A stretch of DNA of 32,188 bases from Glaciecola sp. GTDB taxonomy: Bacteria > Pseudomonadota > Gammaproteobacteria > Enterobacterales > Alteromonadaceae. The position numbers were made by a program, and so were the translations under genes. Within the stretch, counting starts at the first letter, position 1. Each line of letters starts with the position of its first letter. The stretch spans positions 1 through 32,188 of the forward strand of contig JAQWNF010000036.1 in the NCBI GenBank assembly GCA_029246415.1, written 5' to 3'. The notes beneath the pieces are model-generated. The model did no database searches. It worked only from the letters and a program-made list of their open reading frames with translations, and was not told the DNA's origin. Shown here piece after piece: positions 25,479-32,188 of the stretch.

Positions 25479-27182
25479 ATGTTTTCAGTCGCCGATGTAA
25501 TCCACAAACAATATCCTCAAATTGCTGAAAAGCCATACTTGGCCAAACCTCTGATCTATTTTTTGCGTCAGTTATTGCATGAATCGGATATCAAAGCGTT
25601 TGTCGAACAATACCCACATTTAACTGGTATTGATTTTGTTGAGCAAGTGTTGGATTACTTTAATGTGACCTACTCCGTTAGAGATGCTGAAAAACAGCGG
25701 ATCCCGACAACGGGAAAAGTCGTCATTATCGCAAATCACCCAGTTGGTTCACTTGACGGCTTGGCGTTATTAAAAATGGTTCATGAAATCCGTCCTGATG
25801 TGAAAGTGATGGCCAATCAAATGTTGATGAGTGTGACCGCTTTAAATCAAGTCTTATTACCGGTCAATAATATGTCTGGTGCTACTGCACGCCACGATAT
25901 GGACAAGATTAAGCATCATCTACAGCACGAAGGGGCGTTGTTAGTGTTTCCGGCTGGAGAGGTATCGCGTCTGCGCCCACAAGGAGTCCGAGATAGTAAT
26001 TGGCGTAGCGGTTTCTATCGCATTGCAAAACAACACCAAGCGCCTATTTTACCGGTGTTTATTGATGCTAAAAATTCACCACTATTTTATAGTTTATCTA
26101 TGTTGTACAAACCGCTGTCGACAGTATTGTTAGTGAAAGAAATGTTCAAACAGCGCAAAGCGCATTTTCCCATTCGGATCGGTGAAATAATCCCAGTATC
26201 ATCGTATACATTGCCTAATCTTCCAATGAAAACGTTGATCAAGCTCTTTAAAAAGCACCTGTACGCAGTTGGATTTGACAAGCCTGTAGTGTTTCAAACT
26301 CAGACGCCCATTGCGATGCCAGAAAACCGTTCACAGGTATTACGTGAATTACAAGAACAGTGTGAATCACTAGGCCAAACCTCTGATAACAAAGCTATAT
26401 ATTTGTATCGCCATACTAATTCAAGTGCTTTAATGCGTGAAATAGAACGTTTACGCGAGGTGTCGTTTCGTGCCGTCGGTGAAGGAACGTATCACAAGCG
26501 TGACATTGATCAATACGATTCACATTATTTTCATTTGATTCTATGGGATCAAGACGCACTTGAAATCGTGGGTGCTTATCGGTTTGCCGATGCAGCCCAA
26601 TTAAGCCAAGCACAGCATGAAACCGGATTATATAGCACGACATTATTTGACTATAATGAACACATGCAACCTTATTTCGAACAAGGCTTAGAATTAGGGC
26701 GCAGTTTCGTTCAGCCTCAATATTGGGGCAAACGTTCGTTAGATTATTTATGGTTTGGAATTGGCGCGTTCATCCGTAAATACCCAAAATACCGCTATTT
26801 ATTCGGGCCGGTTAGCTTATCTGATACCTACCCCGACGAAGCAAAACAGTTGATCATTGCTTTTTACTCAACATACTTTGGGGCGACAAGACCTTGTGCG
26901 CAGGCAACCATACCTTTTGTTCGCAAAAACAATGAGACCACTCACTTCACTGGTACAGATTACAAAACAGAATTCACACATTTCAAACACGTGCTTTCTT
27001 CAATGGGCTACGCTGTACCAACATTGTACAAACAGTATTGTGATATAGCACAACGCGAAGGGGTCACATTTCATGGTTTTAATATTGATCCTGACTTTAA
27101 TAACTGTGTTGATGGATTAGTTATGGTTGATGTTACACAGTTAAAACCCAAAAAATATCGGCGCTACATCGCTACAGATTAA
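25479..27182 (+). CDS. olsF: Two-domain acyltransferase, OlsF-like (ornithine lipid synthesis)
   Basis: A 567-residue fusion. The amino-terminal half is a PlsC/OlsA-type O-acyltransferase with ANHPVGSLDG (His87…Asp93) and FPAGEVSR (about 157–164). The carboxy-terminal half (about 305–490) is an OlsB-type N-acyltransferase with YHLILW-like strands, ELGRSFVQPQYWGKRSLDYLWFGIG near 405–429 and FGPVSLSD. OlsF of Serratia has the same domain pair and makes ornithine lipid from ornithine and two acyl chains. It starts three bases after the metallophosphoesterase stop, so the two are one operon. Ornithine lipid contains no phosphorus and replaces phospholipids in starved cells, which agrees with the PHO boxes upstream. 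An alternative is another amino-lipid acyltransferase with a different head group. Confidence 0.82.
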   Translation: MFSVADVIHKQYPQIAEKPYLAKPLIYFLRQLLHESDIKAFVEQYPHLTGIDFVEQVLDYFNVTYSVRDAEKQRIPTTGKVVIIANHPVGSLDGLALLKMVHEIRPDVKVMANQMLMSVTALNQVLLPVNNMSGATARHDMDKIKHHLQHEGALLVFPAGEVSRLRPQGVRDSNWRSGFYRIAKQHQAPILPVFIDAKNSPLFYSLSMLYKPLSTVLLVKEMFKQRKAHFPIRIGEIIPVSSYTLPNLPMKTLIKLFKKHLYAVGFDKPVVFQTQTPIAMPENRSQVLRELQEQCESLGQTSDNKAIYLYRHTNSSALMREIERLREVSFRAVGEGTYHKRDIDQYDSHYFHLILWDQDALEIVGAYRFADAAQLSQAQHETGLYSTTLFDYNEHMQPYFEQGLELGRSFVQPQYWGKRSLDYLWFGIGAFIRKYPKYRYLFGPVSLSDTYPDEAKQLIIAFYSTYFGATRPCAQATIPFVRKNNETTHFTGTDYKTEFTHFKHVLSSMGYAVPTLYKQYCDIAQREGVTFHGFNIDPDFNNCVDGLVMVDVTQLKPKKYRRYIATD

Positions 27183-27260
27183 TTTAACCATTGACCTTTA
27201 TGCCTTTGTCATGCGTAATAAGAAATATAAATCTGACACAGCTACAAAGGTGCTAACCCA

Positions 27261-27437
27261 GTGATTCGACTACTATTTCTTATTCCCCTTGTTTTAAGTA
27301 TTATTTGGATACTTTACCTTCGTGCTAATGACTACACTCTCAAGCAAGGCAAACAAGGCTTTCTCTATATTTTTATCTTTAGTGGTGTGATTGCTATTTT
27401 TTATACCGTCATGATGTTTCTAACCCAACAACAATAA
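27261..27437 (+). CDS. Small two-helix membrane protein, function unknown
   Basis: A 58-codon frame starting GTG, with AAAGG about ten bases upstream. Residues 3–20 (LLFLIPLVLSIIWILYLR) and 34–54 (FLYIFIFSGVIAIFYTVMMFL) are hydrophobic helices separated by a short polar loop with ANDYTLKQGKQG. It lies 78 bases after the olsF stop and just before a strong bidirectional hairpin, so it could be the last gene of the olsF operon or have its own promoter. I do not recognise a family. The two-helix layout and the terminator directly after the stop argue that it is real. Confidence 0.65.
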   Translation: MIRLLFLIPLVLSIIWILYLRANDYTLKQGKQGFLYIFIFSGVIAIFYTVMMFLTQQQ

Positions 27438-27453
27438 GCGTTAATTCACACAC

Positions 27454-27490
27454 AAAAAAAGGCGTATACAGTTTCCTGTTACGCCTTTTT
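27454..27490. terminator. Bidirectional terminator between the small membrane protein gene and ppiD
   Basis: A-run, GGCGTA (27461–27466), inner ACAG/CTGT pairs, TACGCC (27480–27485), T5. Symmetric A and T flanks allow termination of both converging transcripts. Confidence 0.92.
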
Positions 27491-27508
27491 GCATAGGTAA
27501 ATTGTGTA

Positions 27509-29389
27509 TTAGTTATTTAATACCACGATTTCAGCATCTGCTTTTAATGCATCAACAAACGCTTCATAACCGGACTGTGCGCGTTGACCCGTTAAACGGT
27601 TACGCAAGTCAGCACCTAGTGCTGCGTCTTGTTCTACAGAGTTATTAACCGATACCAGCTCAACAATTGCGACATCACCAGTTGGTAATGTTACTGTTGC
27701 CTGTGCATTGGCTTGAGACAAAGTAAATAATACCTCTACCGCAGCTTGGTCAATATCGGTTGCACCAGTTCGGCCAACTGCAGCAAGCTCAGTTAAACTA
27801 ACATTTTGTTCAGCTAAAATAGTCGCTCGATCTGCATCCGCAGCAGAAACATAACGCTGTGCATAAGCTAGCGCCGCTTCTTGGGCTAGTTGAGCGCGTA
27901 ATGACGCTTCGACTTGATCTTGTACTTCAGCTAGCGCACGAGTACGTTGTGGCTCGTATGCAGCCACTCGCATTACAATCACATGCTCGTCATCTAGTTC
28001 AATCACATCTGAATTTAAACCCGCTTCGATGAACTCTTGAGAAAAAGCATTAGCCAGTACCGCACCGTTATTTAATAACGCAGGAACTGAGTTAGCAGTA
28101 AATAATTCAGTAGTCGTAACCGATTTATTTAGCGCTGCCGCGACTTCTTCCAAGGTATCAGGCACTTCAAATGCTAATTCAGCCATCTGTTGCTGTTGCA
28201 TGAAGAACTCTTCTGCAGCAAGCTCTTGTTTAACCGCTGCTGTGACTTCATCAACAACATCATTAAAAGGCGTAATCTCTTCAGCTACTAGTTCAGTTAG
28301 TTTGATCAAATGTAAACCAAACTCAGTTTCAACAACATCAGTCACCTCACCAACTGTATCCAATGCTAAAACAGCAGCATCAAACGCAGCATCCATGTCA
28401 CCAACAGCCACATATTCTAAGTCACCGCCATTTTCAGCACTGAACGTATCATTTGAATACTCTTTTGCAAGTTCAGCAAAGTCTTCACCGGCTGCTAGCT
28501 TAGCTTGAATTTCAGTCATCGTTGCTAACGCGGCAGAAGACTCATCACCCATTTCAATTAAAATGTGTGAAACGCGACGTTTTTCATCGGCACGGTAGTT
28601 ACCAATATTAAACTGGTAATACTCTTGAAGTTGCGCATCAGTAACCGTCACTGTAGGCAATAAATCTGCAACATCTAATTCTACATAAGCAACACTGACT
28701 TGCTCTTGGGTATCATAGCTATCAATATTTGTTTGATAATAGTTATTGATTTGCTCATCTGATAACTCAATATCTGCTACAAACTGCTCAGTGGCAATGG
28801 TTGCATACTTAGCATCACGTGTTTGGCGACCAAGATTCAGTTGGGTAATCACTTCAGCAGGTACGACAAAATCAGTCGCTAAAAGCGCGCGAGAAAGCTG
28901 CTCTTTAGTCATCGTATTACGCATGTAATTTCTGAAGTCATCAACCTGGAAACCCGCTTGACGCAATACCGCTAAGTAACGGTCATTATTAAACGTACCA
29001 CCAACTTGAAACTCAGGCATGCTCACAATCGTTTCTTTAATTTGTGCATCAGAAACACGTAAACCTAAAGATTGTGCTTTTTGTTCTACTAATTTGTCAG
29101 CTATTAAACGATCAAGTACACCTTGACGGAAGTTAGCTAAATAGTCAGGATTTGCAAATAAGCTGCTGATCCCTTCACCAAATTGTGATTCTAAACGACC
29201 ACGTTCATTTTGATATGCTTGATCAAGTGCTCGAGCAGAAATATCTTCGCCATTAACTTTTGCTGCAGCGGTTTCAACCGGCGCAGTTAAGTAGCTACCA
29301 ACACCAGCAAATACGAAACTCAATACGATAAGCGCTACGATAATCATAGCCCAAGGACCTTGTAGTCCTTCTCTCATTCTCTCTAACAT
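27509..29389 (-). CDS. ppiD: Periplasmic folding chaperone PpiD
   Basis: A 626-residue inner-membrane-anchored chaperone near the SecYEG translocon. The amino terminus (MLERMREGLQGPWAMIIVAL onward) gives a short cytoplasmic part and one helix (about 14–35). The SurA_N-like region with RALDQAYQNERGR and LADKLVEQ-type helices follows. The parvulin domain (about 264–360) shows RRVSHILIEM, FAELAKEYSNDTFSAENGGDLEYV and EFGLHLIKL. In E. coli this domain is nearly inactive as an isomerase. Length matches E. coli PpiD (623). It follows hupB after a terminator, the conserved lon–hupB–ppiD order. Confidence 0.97.
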   Translation of the reverse strand: MLERMREGLQGPWAMIIVALIVLSFVFAGVGSYLTAPVETAAAKVNGEDISARALDQAYQNERGRLESQFGEGISSLFANPDYLANFRQGVLDRLIADKLVEQKAQSLGLRVSDAQIKETIVSMPEFQVGGTFNNDRYLAVLRQAGFQVDDFRNYMRNTMTKEQLSRALLATDFVVPAEVITQLNLGRQTRDAKYATIATEQFVADIELSDEQINNYYQTNIDSYDTQEQVSVAYVELDVADLLPTVTVTDAQLQEYYQFNIGNYRADEKRRVSHILIEMGDESSAALATMTEIQAKLAAGEDFAELAKEYSNDTFSAENGGDLEYVAVGDMDAAFDAAVLALDTVGEVTDVVETEFGLHLIKLTELVAEEITPFNDVVDEVTAAVKQELAAEEFFMQQQQMAELAFEVPDTLEEVAAALNKSVTTTELFTANSVPALLNNGAVLANAFSQEFIEAGLNSDVIELDDEHVIVMRVAAYEPQRTRALAEVQDQVEASLRAQLAQEAALAYAQRYVSAADADRATILAEQNVSLTELAAVGRTGATDIDQAAVEVLFTLSQANAQATVTLPTGDVAIVELVSVNNSVEQDAALGADLRNRLTGQRAQSGYEAFVDALKADAEIVVLNN

Positions 29390-29492
29390 AAGACTCTGCC
29401 AACTCCGTGAGGATTTTTATTGTTAAATTTTAGCGTTGCATAATAAACGAAAACACAAGCAATCGCTAGTAATTACGCGGTTTTTGGGCAAT

Positions 29493-29520
29493 AAAAAAGG
29501 CTCTAAAAAGAGCCTTTTTT
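29493..29520 (-). terminator. hupB terminator
   Basis: A6, GGCTCT (29499–29504), a four-base loop, AGAGCC (29509–29514), T6. It lies just after the hupB stop on the minus strand and is symmetric enough to work in both directions. Confidence 0.93.
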
Positions 29521-29538
29521 GAATAAGAGATACGGGTC

Positions 29539-29811
29539 TTAGTTACACGCGTCTTTTAATGCTTTACCAGCTTTGAAAGCAGGAACTTTAGCTGCTGCGA
29601 TTTGGATTTCCGCACCTGTTTGTGGGTTACGGCCAGTGCGAGCAGCACGGTCACGAACTTGGAAAGTACCGAAACCAACTAGTTGTACAGAACCACCAGC
29701 TTTTAATTCAGCAGTAACCGCGTCGATGAATGCATCTAATGCACGACCAGCTTCAACTTTTTTGATATCAGCAGCTTCAGAAATTTTTTCGATTAGTTCA
29801 GATTTATTCAC
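29539..29811 (-). CDS. hupB: DNA-binding protein HU-beta
   Basis: A 90-residue nucleoid protein that bends DNA without sequence specificity. It begins [22 protein letters not shown] and carries the HU signature [21 protein letters not shown] at about residues 46–66, with the DNA-intercalating Pro in RNPQTG. Length equals E. coli HupB. GGGGATCTTAC precedes the ATG. It sits between lon and ppiD, with its own leader of 267 bases upstream. Confidence 0.98.
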   Translation of the reverse strand: MNKSELIEKISEAADIKKVEAGRALDAFIDAVTAELKAGGSVQLVGFGTFQVRDRAARTGRNPQTGAEIQIAAAKVPAFKAGKALKDACN

Positions 29812-29979
29812 GTAAGATCCCCTACATTATTTTTATGAAAGTACACATTTATTATTATATTGATTATCTTAAATATTAAGATGGACAATTAATGCTTCAA
29901 GTTTTAATTGCTGAACTCAATAAAATAAAGGGCTGCAAGCAATTAATGAACTTAAGGTATCACAATTTGACTAAGTTGA

Positions 29980-30047
29980 AAGCCCTAATTTAAAAAAAAT
30001 TAACATTTTAGTCGATTTTAAAAAAAAACTTCATAAAACTAGGGCTT
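29980..30047. repeat. Inverted repeat in the hupB upstream region
   Basis: AAGCCCTA (29980–29987) and TAGGGCTT (30040–30047) enclose 52 very AT-rich bases with A8 and A9 tracts. It lies between the lon stop (30079) and hupB. The whole 267-base gap holds no convincing frame. The tracts could be UP-element or nucleoid-protein sites for the hupB promoter; I see no clear -35/-10 pair. Confidence 0.6.
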
Positions 30048-30078
30048 AAAAACAATATGCGGTTATTTTTTAATCAAA

Positions 30079-32188
30079 TCACGCGGGCTGTTTGATTGAA
30101 ATTTGAGCGATCGGGTTTTCCAATGCTAACTCCAATACCTCATCAATCCACTGAACAGGATGAATATCTAGGTCAGCTTTGACATTTTCAGGGATATCCT
30201 CGAGATCTCTGGCATTATCTTTAGGAATAATAACCGTCTTAATTCCACCTCGATGAGCCGCTAGCAGCTTTTCTTTCAAACCGCCAATTGGTAACACTTC
30301 TCCGCGTAACGTAATTTCTCCAGTCATTGCAACATCACATTTCACCGGATTACCAGTAAGCGAAGATACTAAGGCAGTACACATACCAATACCCGCACTG
30401 GGACCATCTTTAGGTGTCGCACCTTCAGGAACGTGTACATGGATATCGCGTTTTTCATGAAAATCACTATTAATTCGCAATTTCTCTGCACGAGAGCGCA
30501 CTACAGTCATCGCTGTTTTGATCGATTCCAACATGACATCACCCAAAGAGCCAGTACAAGTGGTTTTACCCTTACCAACTACCGAAGTACTTTCAATCGT
30601 TAATAAGTCACCACCGACTTGTGTCCACGCGAGGCCGTTAACTTGACCAATCTGATTATTTTTCTCAGCACGACCATAATCAAAACGTTGCACCCCCAAG
30701 AACACGTTTAAGTTTTCTTGATTAACAATCACTGGTGCTTTGGTTTCTTTTAGTAAGATCATCTTGACTGCTTTACGGCATATTTTTGAGATCTCACGCT
30801 CTAAACTACGCACGCCCGCTTCACGTGTATAGTAACGAATGATCCCAACGATTGCCGAATCTTCAATAGTCAGTTCTTTGGCTTTAAGACCGTTGCGCTC
30901 AACTTGCTTGCCAATCAAATGCTGTTTAGCAATGTTGAGTTTTTCATCTTCGGTATAACCCGATAAACGGATGACTTCCATTCGATCTAATAATGGACCT
31001 GGAATATCCATACTGTTCGACGTCGCCACAAACATCACATCAGACAAGTCATAATCGACTTCTAAATAGTGATCACTAAAGCTCGAGTTTTGTTCCGGAT
31101 CTAATACTTCAAGCAATGCAGAAGAAGGATCGCCCCGCATATCCGATGACATTTTATCAATCTCATCAAGCAAGAATAATGGGTTCTTTACTTCTACCTT
31201 CGCCATTTTTTGAATGAGTTTACCCGGTAACGAACCAATGTAAGTACGACGATGCCCGCGGATCTCTGCTTCATCACGCACGCCACCTAGTGCCATACGC
31301 ACATATTTACGCCCTGTCGCTTTTGCGATAGATTGACCCAGTGAGGTTTTACCAACACCAGGAGGGCCAACAAGACACAAAATAGGACCTTTGAGCTTAC
31401 GCATGCGTTGTTGTACAGCTAAATACTCTAAAATCCGTTCTTTTACTTTATCCAAACCATAATGGTCAGAATCTAAAACCTGTTCAGCACGACCAAGATC
31501 TTTCTTAACCGGACTACGCTTATGCCATGGTACCTTTGTCAGCCATTCGATATAACTGCGCACTACCGTGGCTTCTGCGGACATAGGCGACATCATTTTA
31601 AGCTTTTGTAACTCAGCACGCGCTTTATCTAGCGCATCTTCTGGCATTTTAGCCTCTTTAATTTTTAGTGCTAATGCCTCAAACTCATCAGGCGTGTCAT
31701 CTAACTCACCCAACTCTTTTTGAATCGCTTTCATTTGCTCATTGAGGTAATACTCTCGCTGAGACTTTTCCATTTGTTTCTTTACACGTGTACGGATTTT
31801 CTTTTCGACCTGCAATAAGTCAATTTCGCCTTCCATCAACGCCATTAAATATTCTAAGCGCTCTTCAACTTTTACCATCTCTAGCACTTTTTGCTTTTCA
31901 GATAGTTTAAGAGGCATGTGCGCAGCCATGGTATCAGCTAGGCGAGCAACTTCTTCAATCCCCGTTAACGAAGTTAATACCTCAGGTGGGATTTTTTTAT
32001 TTAATTTAACATAGCCTTCAAACTGTGAAATAGCGGTACGAGAAAGCACTTCTTGATCACTTTCAGGAACCGGCTCATCGATCATTGACAAGATTCGGCC
32101 TTTAAAGAATGGCTCATGTTGATCGTATTCTAAAATTGAACCACGCACTGACCCTTCAACCAATACCTTGACAGTTCCGTCTGGCAAC
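30079..32188 (-). CDS. lon: ATP-dependent protease Lon, amino end cut off by the window
   Basis: About 702 residues are visible; comparison with the E. coli Walker A position suggests roughly 82 amino-terminal residues lie beyond the right edge. The rest of the substrate-binding domain and coiled coil (about 100–200) lead to the AAA+ module with Walker [10 protein letters not shown] (274–282) and the Walker [11 protein letters not shown]. The protease domain follows, with catalytic Ser in [11 protein letters not shown] (about 597) and Lys in [14 protein letters not shown]. Lon degrades misfolded proteins and specific regulators. It is followed by hupB and ppiD, as in E. coli. Confidence 0.98.
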   Translation of the reverse strand, partial: LPDGTVKVLVEGSVRGSILEYDQHEPFFKGRILSMIDEPVPESDQEVLSRTAISQFEGYVKLNKKIPPEVLTSLTGIEEVARLADTMAAHMPLKLSEKQKVLEMVKVEERLEYLMALMEGEIDLLQVEKKIRTRVKKQMEKSQREYYLNEQMKAIQKELGELDDTPDEFEALALKIKEAKMPEDALDKARAELQKLKMMSPMSAEATVVRSYIEWLTKVPWHKRSPVKKDLGRAEQVLDSDHYGLDKVKERILEYLAVQQRMRKLKGPILCLVGPPGVGKTSLGQSIAKATGRKYVRMALGGVRDEAEIRGHRRTYIGSLPGKLIQKMAKVEVKNPLFLLDEIDKMSSDMRGDPSSALLEVLDPEQNSSFSDHYLEVDYDLSDVMFVATSNSMDIPGPLLDRMEVIRLSGYTEDEKLNIAKQHLIGKQVERNGLKAKELTIEDSAIVGIIRYYTREAGVRSLEREISKICRKAVKMILLKETKAPVIVNQENLNVFLGVQRFDYGRAEKNNQIGQVNGLAWTQVGGDLLTIESTSVVGKGKTTCTGSLGDVMLESIKTAMTVVRSRAEKLRINSDFHEKRDIHVHVPEGATPKDGPSAGIGMCTALVSSLTGNPVKCDVAMTGEITLRGEVLPIGGLKEKLLAAHRGGIKTVIIPKDNARDLEDIPENVKADLDIHPVQWIDEVLELALENPIAQISIKQPA

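Noticed and set aside
28200-28508. 102-codon Ser-rich plus-strand frame inside ppiD
   Set aside because: A low-complexity antisense reading of the Ala/Glu-rich PpiD sequence, with no independent support.

Overview
This 32 kb window looks like the chromosome of a gammaproteobacterium of the Alteromonadales type (the Shewanella, Colwellia and Pseudoalteromonas neighbourhood). The main evidence is gene order: rpoE/nadB divergent; sdhE next to ygfZ; rpsT–murJ–ribF–ileS–lspA–fkpB–ispH followed by minor pilin genes; and lon–hupB–ppiD. The DNA is moderately AT-rich and almost fully coding. No tRNA, rRNA, CRISPR array, insertion sequence or prophage was seen, and no gene-free stretch exceeds 300 bases.

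Layout. 1–5.1 kb: the start of rpoE behind a probable sigma-E promoter, divergent nadB, a MaoC-like hot-dog protein with an Asp-Ala repeat, a short YgfX-like protein coupled to sdhE, divergent ygfZ, and a SlyD-type isomerase. 5.2–6.4 kb: the nadE–glnB pair. 6.6–14 kb: type IV pilus assembly genes, with fimT on the plus strand facing a translationally coupled minus-strand run pilV–pilW–pilX–pilY1–pilE. PilY1 carries two duplicated domains inside its von Willebrand A domain. 14–20 kb: the housekeeping operon ribF–ileS–lspA–fkpB–ispH. 20.1–20.9 kb: a small-regulator/membrane-protein pair with its own strong promoter and palindromic operator candidates, lying between ribF and murJ. 20.9–22.9 kb: murJ, and rpsT divergent from it. 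23.1–24.6 kb: an M28 peptidase lipoprotein.

24.6–27.4 kb holds the most interesting unit. A metallophosphoesterase resembling LpxH/PlcP and a two-domain acyltransferase resembling OlsF form a tight operon. Upstream lie four GTCA-core half-sites spaced exactly 11 bp apart, the layout of two tandem PHO boxes. Together these suggest a phosphate-starvation membrane-remodelling operon: a phospholipase C-like enzyme removes phospholipid head groups, and phosphorus-free ornithine lipid replaces them. A 58-residue two-helix membrane protein follows. The window ends with ppiD, hupB and most of lon, all on the minus strand.

Functions are assigned from recognised motifs and gene order only; no database search was run.
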